A stretch of DNA of 64,000 bases, taken from NCBI GenBank assembly GCA_039980455.1, contig JBDXCG010000005.1, forward strand, positions 124,001 through 188,000, given 5' to 3'. Each line of letters begins with the position of its first letter. The stretch's first letter is position 1. The notes below the pieces were generated by a model. It worked only from the letters and a program-made list of their open reading frames with translations, searched no databases and had not been told where the DNA came from. Both the position numbers and the translations under genes were made by a program. This document shows, in pieces, positions 1 through 8,946 of this stretch. Source of the DNA: CALINF01 sp039980455 (GTDB taxonomy: Bacteria > Pseudomonadota > Gammaproteobacteria > Pseudomonadales > Halieaceae).

Positions 1-1
1 C

Positions 2-910
2 ATTTGGCTGCCCGCCCAGCCTGGATCAACAACCCTGATTGCTTTCAACCATGAAATAATCTTTTCGGATGAGCCATCTCTCTCATCATTGCTTCCAACC
101 CAACCGCAACACTTACCGACTTTGACGATTTCACAATCCCGACAGTCGCTACTGCACCTGCGTACCGCAGGCCAGCGTAGTGAGTGGCTTGCCATGTCCG
201 GCCGCCAAGGCCAGTACAGCGCACAAAAACCGTTCAACCAGTGCGGCCCAACAGACGCTTGGATGCTGCATATACGCGATGTACTGATATTGCGATGGAA
301 GCCGCTGGAAAACACGGTATGGTACGAACCGCTGGCAGAGTACACGCCGGCAAGACTGCGTTTCTGGATACTTCATACGCTGGTCCCGGTGATTCTAACG
401 CAGCGACGCTATTGCGAATTCCTGCATGCTGGCGCAATAGCCTACAATGGTGAGGCCATGATCTTTACGGCCGCCTCTTTTGGTGGAAAATCGACTCTCA
501 CTCACTATTGCCTACAACAAGGCTTCGCTCTGGTGGCAGATGATTGCGTAGGATTGCGCACGCTGGGCACAAAGATTGAGGCGGTGCCAGGCTATCCCTT
601 CTGTCGCCCCTACAGGGCCGCAGAGGAACTTGGGACACAAGTGAGTGACTATGCGCACTCATGCCTACCCGTTAAAGCCATCTACTCACTAGAGAAAGTC
701 GCTGCGACAGCGACTGCACAGTTACTCACTCTCAGCGGGGCAGCGCGTATGCAGGTGCTATGGGAAAACCGATTTACAGCGGTCAGCTACCTCAAGGCAG
801 AGCAATTCAAGACAACGGCCACCCTTGCCAACGAGCTACCTGTATATCGACTGCTAGTGCCCCAATCTCTTGATAAATTGGAGTCGGTGCTCGATATCAC
901 TCTTGCTTAG
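2..910 (+). CDS. HprK-like serine kinase family protein, 5' end outside the window
   Basis: The reading frame is open without a stop from base 2, so the gene begins before the window. The TTG at 89 is not a convincing start, because the residues before it continue the fold. A Walker A-like loop (AASFGGKST) lies near bases 473-496, preceded by a segment with the family's HAG motif (FLHAGAIA) and followed by an acidic pair (VADD) near 533-544. This arrangement is typical of HprK-like P-loop proteins, relatives of HPr kinase that often accompany peptide-modification or surface-protein genes. The true substrate cannot be told from the sequence. The kinase fold is well supported; the biological role is unknown. 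The gene stops about 200 bases before a secreted FG-GAP-like protein on the same strand. Confidence 0.75.
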   Translation: MWLPAQPGSTTLIAFNHEIIFSDEPSLSSLLPTQPQHLPTLTISQSRQSLLHLRTAGQRSEWLAMSGRQGQYSAQKPFNQCGPTDAWMLHIRDVLILRWKPLENTVWYEPLAEYTPARLRFWILHTLVPVILTQRRYCEFLHAGAIAYNGEAMIFTAASFGGKSTLTHYCLQQGFALVADDCVGLRTLGTKIEAVPGYPFCRPYRAAEELGTQVSDYAHSCLPVKAIYSLEKVAATATAQLLTLSGAARMQVLWENRFTAVSYLKAEQFKTTATLANELPVYRLLVPQSLDKLESVLDITLA

Positions 911-1066
911 TGCTTGCCTATAGACTCGAGGAAACTGGCCGAGCACCAGTATCGCCTGCAGTATTACCGTGAACCGCATCACACTTCCGGTTGCCAAGCG
1001 GTGCTCTGCGATTTCAAAAATGAGTCAAAAACGCTAAAATACCCCGTTAAACTATTGATAATAGCC

Positions 1067-1092
1067 ACCGACCAGTTGATTTACCGGTCGGT
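1067..1092. repeat. 7-bp inverted repeat upstream of the secreted protein gene
   Basis: The arms ACCGACC (1067-1073) and GGTCGGT (1086-1092) are perfect complements separated by 12 bases. It lies 25 bases before the ATG at 1118 and about 155 bases after the preceding stop. There is no proper T-run after it, so it is as likely an operator or leader hairpin as a terminator. Confidence 0.4.
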
Positions 1093-1117
1093 TTCTAATG
1101 CACCGAAGGATAAACCC

Positions 1118-3064
1118 ATGTTCGCCCATAGGCGCTTTTTCATATTCATACTCAGCTACCTGCTATGGCAATCCCACACTGCATTAGCGCAAGTGTTAAC
1201 AGTACAGGAGCTGGTTGGTAGCGGCGGTGACCGGGTCGCTATTTCCAGCGAATGGGCCTTTGTGGCTGATATCGGTCGTTGTCAGGTGAACATCTACCGG
1301 TATGACTATGCTACCAACCTGTGGGGTGACGGCGCGGGCAATGATGGCAGCACTTTCCAGGTGTTGGCTGGATCGGGCAACCCCTGTAAGGCCGCCAGCT
1401 ACGCTGGCTTCGGCGCTTCTGTTTCGACTGCCGGAGAACTGGCGGTAGTTGGTGCTCCTAGAGCCAAAAGCGGGGGATCTATAAGGCACGGCAGGTTTTT
1501 CCTCTACCTCTTCGACGGTTCTTCATGGGTGGAGCAACAAGGCGTAGGAGAACCCATTTCCCGCGTTAGCTCAACTGCTTTCGCAGAAGACCTGCAGAAC
1601 GATTCCGGCTTCGGCGAGGTGGTTTCGGTTCGTTTTGACGATCCGTCTGGCATTGCTCTCATTCTTGTAGGCGCCCCATTTTACGATGATGACAATGGCA
1701 CCAATAACGGCAACGACGATTTGGTGGATATTGGCAAGGTCTACCTCTACGAGTGGGATCGTGCTACTGATAATGTGAGGTTCATCAACGACCGACTCGG
1801 CAGAGAAGAAGGCGACCAATATGGTACGGCTGTCACTTCAAACGGGATCGACTTTCTAGCGGGGGCACCAGGCTGGGATGACCCTCTCGGGGCCACCGAT
1901 AACAATGTTGGCAACGCCTTTCTCGCCGGATATGACCCAGCGAGCAATACCATCATTCCGAAACAAGACATCATAGAGGACATTACACAACCAAGCCCTC
2001 CGCCACCCTCGGGTGGCGCACTTGGCGTCTCAGTATCCTTGTCATCAGACGGCATCATGCTCGTCGGCGGTGAAGACGCACTGACGTTGCGCGAAGATGC
2101 GGGAGGGGTTTATCAGATCGAGAGCACAATAGCCGGGACAGCTGGCGGAGATGTCTCTCAATCCGGGGGTAAAGCAGGTTTTGGGTTTTCAGGGACAAAG
2201 GCCGATATTTACCCGGACAATACCGATATTCCAAACACAGTGCCCGAGTTCAGTGCTCCTGCAGAAGCGGGTTCCGAGGAATTTTCGAAGGACATCTCAT
2301 TGGCTGGATCCCGCCTTATCGTCAATGGGCAAAACGGCGATTCGGATACTACACCCACGGTTGATATTGCGTACGCCTACTACGCAGCGTGCGGTGGCGC
2401 TGGGCAGCTCCAAGAACTTACATGGACGCTGATTAGCGTTTCATGTAACTCCGACTCAATCATTGACGACATATTTGACGAGCTTGGAACCTATGGCGCG
2501 AATTGGGCTATGTACCAGCAAGTTGATGAATTCTCCGGTACGACAGCTGACTATGTCTACATGAATCCAACCGACAAAATCGCTCCCGGCATAGGCTATT
2601 GGATTATCGCGGATGCAGACAGCTCATGGGCATTCGGCGCATCAGACAACCCGTCTACAATCGTTGTTAAGGAAGACCCACTTGACCGCAGCACTATTGC
2701 CGGAGTGTACCCGGTTGATATTACGGGCAAGATAAGCGCCCCCCCCTCACCCAGCAGTGACATAAAAGTTATGCTGGGCAATCCATTTACGGCCAGCATT
2801 AACTGGAGTGATACCGTCATTTCCTCGGACGCTTCTGGATCTGCACTGGTTGAAAATAGTGGCAATTTCTTTGAAGAGGGGGACACCAGCGCCTACGTAT
2901 ACAATCCTGTTCAATTACCAGGGCGCGGCGGCTACACGGCAATCAGCTCAGAAACGCCGGGCCTACCGCGCAAGATACAAAGTGGCGAAGGTTATTATGT
3001 GCGGTTCTCGCAACAGGCGGGTGAGAGCACCAATTTGACGGTAGAAGTAGGGCTTGAACAATGA
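1118..3064 (+). CDS. Secreted FG-GAP/beta-propeller-like protein
   Basis: I chose the ATG at 1118 because it has GAAGGA eight bases upstream and begins a clear signal peptide (MFAHRR, hydrophobic core, cut after about TALAQ). The mature protein of about 620 residues starts with several repeats of the type 'G..V....D...VGAP......G.vy.y', for example VVGAPRAKSGG, LVGAPFYDDDNG and LAGAPGWDD. These resemble integrin/FG-GAP blades, including Asp-rich loops that could bind calcium. The C-terminal third (from about base 2400) is a different, Trp- and Gly-rich domain I do not recognise. Its stop overlaps the next start (ATGA at 3061-3064), so the two are probably co-translated. It is likely extracellular or periplasmic; the ligand is unknown. 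Confidence 0.7.
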   Translation: MFAHRRFFIFILSYLLWQSHTALAQVLTVQELVGSGGDRVAISSEWAFVADIGRCQVNIYRYDYATNLWGDGAGNDGSTFQVLAGSGNPCKAASYAGFGASVSTAGELAVVGAPRAKSGGSIRHGRFFLYLFDGSSWVEQQGVGEPISRVSSTAFAEDLQNDSGFGEVVSVRFDDPSGIALILVGAPFYDDDNGTNNGNDDLVDIGKVYLYEWDRATDNVRFINDRLGREEGDQYGTAVTSNGIDFLAGAPGWDDPLGATDNNVGNAFLAGYDPASNTIIPKQDIIEDITQPSPPPPSGGALGVSVSLSSDGIMLVGGEDALTLREDAGGVYQIESTIAGTAGGDVSQSGGKAGFGFSGTKADIYPDNTDIPNTVPEFSAPAEAGSEEFSKDISLAGSRLIVNGQNGDSDTTPTVDIAYAYYAACGGAGQLQELTWTLISVSCNSDSIIDDIFDELGTYGANWAMYQQVDEFSGTTADYVYMNPTDKIAPGIGYWIIADADSSWAFGASDNPSTIVVKEDPLDRSTIAGVYPVDITGKISAPPSPSSDIKVMLGNPFTASINWSDTVISSDASGSALVENSGNFFEEGDTSAYVYNPVQLPGRGGYTAISSETPGLPRKIQSGEGYYVRFSQQAGESTNLTVEVGLEQ

Positions 3065-3906
3065 CCATTCAAACGTATGGCAACTGGCGCACCCGTGCTG
3101 CCTGGGTCGCTCTCATCACAATGTCGATCTCGCTCGCGAGCCCAAGCGAGGCGGCAAAAAAATCGCAGGGCGCATCTGCGGCTAGCGCTAAAAGTGCAAG
3201 CACCGGATCGGCAAACTCCGCCAAGAATTCAGGAAAAGAGTGGTTTTTTCGTGTCAACGCAACCGCCTATGACACCGCAACTGGCGCACGATTTGACGCC
3301 GCCAATGCAGCCGTTCTGGGCCAGCTTAACGACAGTCACACAGGCTATGATCGTCACGACATCAAAACATATGCCAGTACCGCAGGGGAAAAAGTGGCAG
3401 CGGTATTTGTGCAAGACGACTGGCAGGAACAATCTGGTGAATATGTTTCAGATTACCGCAAACCCGGAAGGGCAAGCGACAGTTGGTTAATGTCCGTCAA
3501 TAGCAATGTCAGCGGAGACATTACTTTGCGATGGAACGGAATCTATGACGTCATACGCACCAACGATCCCGACAACCGAGTTGGCTACTATGAGCGCGAA
3601 AATCGTCAGCACAAGTTCATGCCGCGTCTTCAGCTTATTGACCTGACGACACTCATCGTGGTGCCCGCCATAAGCGACGGTAAGCTGAATACTTACAAAT
3701 TTACCGCCACTGGACCTGGAGAAGTCAGAAACTTTCGCTGGGTTCTGGGGCCCATCAACTCAAGCTATTTCGAACCGGGTAGTGGGGCATTCCAGTTCAT
3801 TAAAGCGCAATCTCGAGAGCTTGAAGAGCGAAAAGCCCAGTGGAAAGAAAAGGAAAAGCGTGAGGGGCACCCCGTTTTTGGGCTGCCGCCAATGCCTGAG
3901 CAGTAG
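3061..3906 (+). CDS. Secreted protein of unknown function, coupled to the FG-GAP protein
   Basis: The protein has 281 residues with an N-terminal signal-like segment (hydrophobic AAWVALITMSISLASPSEA), then an Ala/Ser/Lys-rich linker (about residues 33-58) and a globular region beginning with EWFFRVNATAYD. The C-terminus is highly charged (Glu/Lys-rich) and ends in a Pro/Gly-rich tail. I do not recognise the family. The start overlaps the stop of the preceding gene by four bases (ATGA), a strong sign that both products belong to the same extracytoplasmic function. The stretch to purA (3907-4058) holds no gene I can support. Confidence 0.6.
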   Translation: MTIQTYGNWRTRAAWVALITMSISLASPSEAAKKSQGASAASAKSASTGSANSAKNSGKEWFFRVNATAYDTATGARFDAANAAVLGQLNDSHTGYDRHDIKTYASTAGEKVAAVFVQDDWQEQSGEYVSDYRKPGRASDSWLMSVNSNVSGDITLRWNGIYDVIRTNDPDNRVGYYERENRQHKFMPRLQLIDLTTLIVVPAISDGKLNTYKFTATGPGEVRNFRWVLGPINSSYFEPGSGAFQFIKAQSRELEERKAQWKEKEKREGHPVFGLPPMPEQ

Positions 3907-4058
3907 ACAGGCCTCGAGCGCTCAAACCGATATTTATACGCTCATCCGGTTTTCATACTCGGCAGTGATATCGCTCCGAGCTTACCATTGCTAGGAACCG
4001 CGCCTGCTATCCAAGCATTGGTCAGCAAAGCGCAACGCTAGATAGATCTCAGCGGATC

Positions 4059-5354
4059 TCACACTGAGAAGGGATGCCTCAGTACAATCGTCTCAACCCG
4101 GTCGGGCCCGGTTGAAATAATATCAATCGGCGCGCCCACTACCTGCTCAATTTTGGTGATGTAATCCCGTGCTTCCTTGGGCAGTTCTTCCAGGGTTTTG
4201 GCACCGATAGTTGAACCACTCCAGCCAGGCACTTCCTCATACACGGGGTGCAGACCCTCGTAGTCCTCTGAATCCACAGGATTTGGCACAGGCTCGCCAT
4301 TTTCGCAGGCGTAGCCCACGCAAATACGGATAGTCTCCAAACCATCCATTACGTCAAGCTTGGTAAGGCACAAGCCACTAATAGAGTTGATGTTTACTGC
4401 GTTACGCAAAGCCACGGCATCGAACCAGCCACAGCGGCGCGGCCTGCCGGTGGTTGCACCAAACTCATGGCCTTTCTCGGCCAGGTGTGTGCCCGTTTCG
4501 TCAAAGAGCTCGGTCGGGAATGGGCCAGAACCCACCCGCGTGGTATAGGCCTTGGTGATGCCCAGCACATAATCCAGATAGAGCGGGCCAAAGCCGGAGC
4601 CCGTGGCCGTGCCACCAGCGGTGGTGTTAGAGCTGGTTACGAACGGGTAGGTACCGTGATCAATATCCAGCAAAGAGCCTTGCGCGCCCTCAAACATAAT
4701 TTTGTCGTCGGTTAATCGGCACTCGTGCAGAATGGCAGTAACGTCGGCCATCATGGGCAGGAGTTCTTTCCCCATCTCCAGCGTTTCAGCCAGCACTTGC
4801 TCTACATCTAACGGCTCAACCTTGTAATAATGCTGCAACTGGAAATTGTGATAATCCATCACCTCGCGCAGCCGGCTTTCAAAGCGCGCCGGATCTTTAA
4901 GATCACCCAAACGCAAACCGCGTCGAGCAGCTTTGTCTTCATATGCAGGGCCTATGCCGCGGCCCGTGGTACCAATCTTGGCATTGCCTCGCTTGGCTTC
5001 GCGCGCTACATCCAACGCCACGTGATACGACAGAATAAGCGGGCAGGCGGGCGAGATCTTCAAGCGCTTGCGCACTGGCACCCCTTTTTCTTCGAGTTCG
5101 GCAATCTCCTTGAGCAACGCCTCGGGTGATAACACTACGCCGTTACCAATGAGGCACTGCACACCCTCGCGCAACACACCAGAGGGAATAAGATGCAGTA
5201 CCGTTTTTTTACCATCAATTACGAGGGTGTGCCCCGCATTGTGACCACCCTGAAACCGCACCACGGCACTGGCCTGATCGGTTAGCAAATCGACTATCTT
5301 GCCTTTGCCCTCATCACCCCACTGGGTGCCCAGAACGACTACATTTTTACTCAT
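4059..5354 (-). CDS. purA: Adenylosuccinate synthetase
   Basis: PurA joins IMP and aspartate using GTP to make adenylosuccinate, the first committed step to AMP, in the cytoplasm. The 431-residue length matches the bacterial family. The N-terminal WGDEGKGK loop (residues 12-19), GGHNAGHT and GTTGRGIGPAYEDK are the GTP- and IMP-binding signatures. It is the last gene of a minus-strand row that starts far upstream and follows hisZ by 23 bases, the usual neighbour in pseudomonads and relatives. Nothing looks damaged. Confidence 0.98.
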   Translation of the reverse strand: MSKNVVVLGTQWGDEGKGKIVDLLTDQASAVVRFQGGHNAGHTLVIDGKKTVLHLIPSGVLREGVQCLIGNGVVLSPEALLKEIAELEEKGVPVRKRLKISPACPLILSYHVALDVAREAKRGNAKIGTTGRGIGPAYEDKAARRGLRLGDLKDPARFESRLREVMDYHNFQLQHYYKVEPLDVEQVLAETLEMGKELLPMMADVTAILHECRLTDDKIMFEGAQGSLLDIDHGTYPFVTSSNTTAGGTATGSGFGPLYLDYVLGITKAYTTRVGSGPFPTELFDETGTHLAEKGHEFGATTGRPRRCGWFDAVALRNAVNINSISGLCLTKLDVMDGLETIRICVGYACENGEPVPNPVDSEDYEGLHPVYEEVPGWSGSTIGAKTLEELPKEARDYITKIEQVVGAPIDIISTGPDRVETIVLRHPFSV

Positions 5355-5377
5355 GCTGCTATGCCTGTGTTACGTAT

Positions 5378-6547
5378 TCAGGAATTCAATGCCACAACCA
5401 CCCACTCGTCATTCTGACAAACGAGTTCGCGGTCACAGCGGGTGTCTGGCCTGTCTGCCAAACGATTAATAACTATCTCTCCGGCCTCGCGCAGGCGGGC
5501 CACGGTCTGTTCCAACGCAGGATCTGCATGGTTGGGTTTGCTGATAGCGCCTTTCGCTTGCGGGGCCACTCGGCTCAGCGTGGTTAAGGCTTTGAGGTCG
5601 CTTGCAAAACCCGTTGCCGGGCGGGCCCGACCATACACCTCACCGACATTGTTGTAGCGTCCACCATTGGCAACCGCCTGACCATACCCGGGCACGTAGG
5701 CCGCAAATACAATACCGGTGTGATAGTGATAGCCGCGAAGCTCAGCCAGGTCAAAATAGATCGACAGCCCGGGGTGTTGCGCTGTGAGCGCGTCGGCCAC
5801 GGTTTGCAGTTTTTCAACCGCCGCCAGAGCGTCGTTGGCGTCCTCGCTAAACAGCGCTCTTGCACGATCCAGCACGGTGGCATCACCGTGTAAATCGAGC
5901 AACCCAAGCACTAACTTGGCGGCATGCTCACTCACGCCATCGAGCGCGATTGTTAAATCGGGGCGCGACTTTCGCTGCAGAGCATCAAATATAGTGGCTT
6001 CCTGCTCCGGGCTGAGCCCAGCACTTTTAAGCACGGCGTCATAAGCGCCCACATGCCCCAGGTCGAGTGTTATATCTTCAAGACCCGCCGCGGCCAGAGT
6101 GGCCAGCATTAGGCCGATAATCTCCAGATCGGCAGCTTCACTGGAGTCGCCATAAAGCTCTGCGCCCAACTGAATCGGAGAGCGCGACGCCATCAGGGTT
6201 TTAGGTTGTGTGTGCAATGTAGAGCCTGCATAACACAGGCGGGAGATACCGGTTTCACCCAAACTGTGGGCGTCTATACGCGCTACCTGAGGCGTGATGT
6301 CTGCCCGGACCCCAAGACTGCGGCCACTGAGTTGATCCGTCATTTTGAACGTCAGTAGGTCGAGGTCGGCACCCAAGCCCACTAACAGGGATTCGGTGAA
6401 CTCCATCAATGGCGGGATCACCAACTGATAACCCCAGCTGGCAAACAGGTCTAGTAGCGCGCGCCGCAGGTGCTCGACCGCCGCTGCCTGCTCAGGCAGC
6501 ACTTCTTCCACCCCATCGGGTAGTTGCCAGCGATCTACGGTAGTCAT
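5378..6547 (-). CDS. hisZ: ATP phosphoribosyltransferase regulatory subunit
   Basis: HisZ is a histidyl-tRNA-synthetase-like protein without charging activity. It forms a hetero-octamer with the short form of HisG and makes the first step of histidine synthesis sensitive to feedback. The 389 residues show the class II synthetase-like core (start LPDGVEEVLPEQA; later DLAELRGYHYHTGIVF and GGRYNNVGEVYGR). Its presence predicts that hisG elsewhere in the genome is the short type. It lies directly upstream of purA, as in many gammaproteobacteria. The ATG at 6547 is the start of the conserved domain. Confidence 0.95.
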   Translation of the reverse strand: MTTVDRWQLPDGVEEVLPEQAAAVEHLRRALLDLFASWGYQLVIPPLMEFTESLLVGLGADLDLLTFKMTDQLSGRSLGVRADITPQVARIDAHSLGETGISRLCYAGSTLHTQPKTLMASRSPIQLGAELYGDSSEAADLEIIGLMLATLAAAGLEDITLDLGHVGAYDAVLKSAGLSPEQEATIFDALQRKSRPDLTIALDGVSEHAAKLVLGLLDLHGDATVLDRARALFSEDANDALAAVEKLQTVADALTAQHPGLSIYFDLAELRGYHYHTGIVFAAYVPGYGQAVANGGRYNNVGEVYGRARPATGFASDLKALTTLSRVAPQAKGAISKPNHADPALEQTVARLREAGEIVINRLADRPDTRCDRELVCQNDEWVVVALNS

Positions 6548-6557
6548 GCCTACGTGC

Positions 6558-6749
6558 CTAATTCACCAAATACAACATCACAAGCCCCAGCAACATGCTG
6601 CCAAGGCCGATATTTCGAATCGTGCGATCATCCATCTGGGCCACAGATACGATCATCTGACGCCAGCGCTGTGGGCTGAGAAACGGAAGCATACCTTCAA
6701 TAATCAGTACCAGTGCCAGCGCAACCGGGAGTACCTGCCAGAATTCCAT
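6558..6749 (-). CDS. DUF2065 small membrane protein
   Basis: This is a 63-residue protein with two hydrophobic segments (about residues 5-22 and 44-62) separated by a short basic loop (SPQRWRQMI) and the RxxGL pattern of DUF2065. I used the ATG at 6749 instead of a longer frame because AGAGG lies just upstream and the family begins near this point. It sits between hisZ and hflC, its standard location in this lineage, so a role near the HflKC complex is often suspected, but no function is established. Confidence 0.85.
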   Translation of the reverse strand: MEFWQVLPVALALVLIIEGMLPFLSPQRWRQMIVSVAQMDDRTIRNIGLGSMLLGLVMLYLVN

Positions 6750-6872
6750 ACTGCCTCTCGGTTCCAACCACACAAAAAACCGCAGGCTCTGCGTTTGTGA
6801 GCCAAACGCCGAATCCCACGGTTAAAGAATTCTATCACAGCCGCCGCACTTGGCGCCTGTGATTTTTACCTG

Positions 6873-7748
6873 CTAGTTACCGCCCTTGGAGTCCTTCAGA
6901 TACCTAAAGAATTCACTGTCGGGCTGAATCAGGATGATATCGCCAGACCCCTGAAACGAGCTCTGGTAGGCATTCAAGCTACGGGTAAATGAGTAGAACT
7001 CAGGATCCTGATTAAACGCATCGGCATACACACGCGTAGCTTCTGCATCACCCGTACCGCGAAGCTCTTCTGCCTCACGATAGGCGTTAGCTTGTAGTAC
7101 AGTTACCTCACGGTCGGCCGCAGCGCGAATTCCCTCTGCGAGTTCCTGACCCAGCGAGCGATGCTCACGCGCCTCTTTCTCACGTTCCGCATTCATCCTG
7201 CGATACACAGATTCCGACACATCCGGCGGCAGGTCGATCTTCTTCACGCGCACATCAACTACCTCAACACCCAATTCTGCCTGAGCAGCAGCATCGATTT
7301 GCTTGGTGAGATCTTCCATCAACTGATCGCGCTCGCCGCTCACAACTTCCTGAATGGTGCGCACGGCTACCTGGTTTCGTAGTCCGTCGTTGATACGCTG
7401 GGCCAACAGACCCATCGCTCGAGATTCTTCACCGTTGGTTGCTGTGTAGAACTTTGCCGTATCAAACACCTTAAACTTGGCGTAAGAATCCACAATCAGC
7501 GCTTTTTGCTCCTGAGTAAAGAAACGTTCCGGCTGCGAATCAACTGTGAGCACACGGCCGTCAAATTTACGCACGTTGTTCACAAACGGTACTTTCCAGT
7601 GCAATCCGGGTTTGATATCCGGGTTCACTACTTCACCAAACTTCAGCAAAACGCCCTTCTCGGTTTCTCTCATCAGGTACAGCGAATTGCTGGCAAGAAA
7701 AAGCACCAGCACCGCCAACAGGATTACCGTTACATTACGTCCCGACAT
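6873..7748 (-). CDS. hflC: Protease modulator HflC
   Basis: HflC and HflK form a large ring-shaped SPFH/band 7 complex in the inner membrane that controls access of substrates to the FtsH protease. The 291-residue protein has one N-terminal membrane helix (about 5-24), then the SPFH domain (RETEKGVLLKFGEV onward) and a coiled-coil region rich in Glu, Arg and Ala. I chose the ATG at 7748, which begins MSGRNVT and lies one base after the hflK stop. The longer frame would overlap hflK and adds residues that do not belong to the family. Confidence 0.96.
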   Translation of the reverse strand: MSGRNVTVILLAVLVLFLASNSLYLMRETEKGVLLKFGEVVNPDIKPGLHWKVPFVNNVRKFDGRVLTVDSQPERFFTQEQKALIVDSYAKFKVFDTAKFYTATNGEESRAMGLLAQRINDGLRNQVAVRTIQEVVSGERDQLMEDLTKQIDAAAQAELGVEVVDVRVKKIDLPPDVSESVYRRMNAEREKEAREHRSLGQELAEGIRAAADREVTVLQANAYREAEELRGTGDAEATRVYADAFNQDPEFYSFTRSLNAYQSSFQGSGDIILIQPDSEFFRYLKDSKGGN

Positions 7749-7749
7749 A

Positions 7750-8913
7750 TTAGCGACCTCCTCGACGATTACCGGTGGCTGCAGCATCTCGACGCAGCTG
7801 CTCTGTTACCGCATTCGTCAGCTCCCGAATGTTGGAGCTATCAATGTTCATACCACGCGCTGCTCCACCACCGACGGCGGCAGCTGGTGCCAGCTTATCT
7901 AACGGCAAATACATCATGTTATTGCCGCCTTCCACATCGACCATCACCTTGTTGGTGTTGCTATAAACACCTTGCAGTGCATCCAGATACAGTCGCTCGC
8001 GCGTCACTTCCGGCGCTTTTCGATACTCGGTTAACAATTGATCGAAGCGACTAGCCTCACCCTGAGCATTGGCGATAACCTGCTCTTTGTAGGCATTGGC
8101 TTCTTCTATCACACGCTGAGCCGAACCACGCGCCTCGGGCACGATGCCATTGGCATAGGCCTGCGCCTCGTTCTTGACCCGCTCCTCATCCTCACGCGCT
8201 TTGATCACGTCATCAAATGCTGCTTGCACTTGTGACGGCGGCTTGGACTCGTCAACGTTTACCGTAGTAACAGAAATACCCGTTTCATACATGTTCAGGT
8301 AATCCTGCAACCGTTGCTTCACTTCAATACCAATTTGAGCCCGGCCTTCGGTCAGCACCATGTTCATGCCGGTTCCGCCAACCACATGGCGCAAGGCGCT
8401 TTGTGATGCGTGCTGCAAGGAGCGCTCAGGATCTCTTACCTTCAGTACAAAGTCAGTCGGGTTATCAATTACGTATTGCACAGAGAGATTCACCTCGACG
8501 ATGTTCTCGTCCTGGGTGAGCATAATCTCGCGAAAGCTCGCGGCACGAACCTTGGTGGTATTGACGTTGGTCACTTCATCGATGAGCGGCGGATTCCACT
8601 GCAGGCCTGGCTGCACCGTTTCCAAATACTTACCAAAGCGGAGCACTACACCGCGCTCCTGCTGGTCGATCTGGTAGAACCCCATCAGGGCCCACACCAC
8701 CACAGCGCCTGTAATCAGCACGCCTATCAACCCACCAGACACACCCGCACCGCCCGAGCCACCAGCGCCGCCGGAGGACTTACCTCCAAACAGACCGCCG
8801 AACTTCTCTTGCAGCTTTTTGAGCGCTTCATCGAGGTCTGGCGGGCCTTGATCGCCGCCGCCCCATGGATCTTTTGGCTTGTTGTTGCCGCCACCCGGTT
8901 CATTCCAGGCCAT
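7750..8913 (-). CDS. hflK: FtsH protease activity modulator HflK
   Basis: HflK is the partner of HflC. The 387 residues begin MAWNEPGGG, the family's typical start. A Gly-rich cytoplasmic stretch comes first, then a membrane helix (about 61-80) and the SPFH/band 7 domain (ERGVVLRFGKYLE). The ATG at 8913 has AGGAG upstream and is preferred over a TTG two codons earlier. hflC follows after one base, so translation is probably coupled and the two are made in equal amounts. Confidence 0.96.
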   Translation of the reverse strand: MAWNEPGGGNNKPKDPWGGGDQGPPDLDEALKKLQEKFGGLFGGKSSGGAGGSGGAGVSGGLIGVLITGAVVVWALMGFYQIDQQERGVVLRFGKYLETVQPGLQWNPPLIDEVTNVNTTKVRAASFREIMLTQDENIVEVNLSVQYVIDNPTDFVLKVRDPERSLQHASQSALRHVVGGTGMNMVLTEGRAQIGIEVKQRLQDYLNMYETGISVTTVNVDESKPPSQVQAAFDDVIKAREDEERVKNEAQAYANGIVPEARGSAQRVIEEANAYKEQVIANAQGEASRFDQLLTEYRKAPEVTRERLYLDALQGVYSNTNKVMVDVEGGNNMMYLPLDKLAPAAAVGGGAARGMNIDSSNIRELTNAVTEQLRRDAAATGNRRGGR

Positions 8914-8946
8914 AATCAACTCCTAATTAAAAGTCGCGAAATTCTA

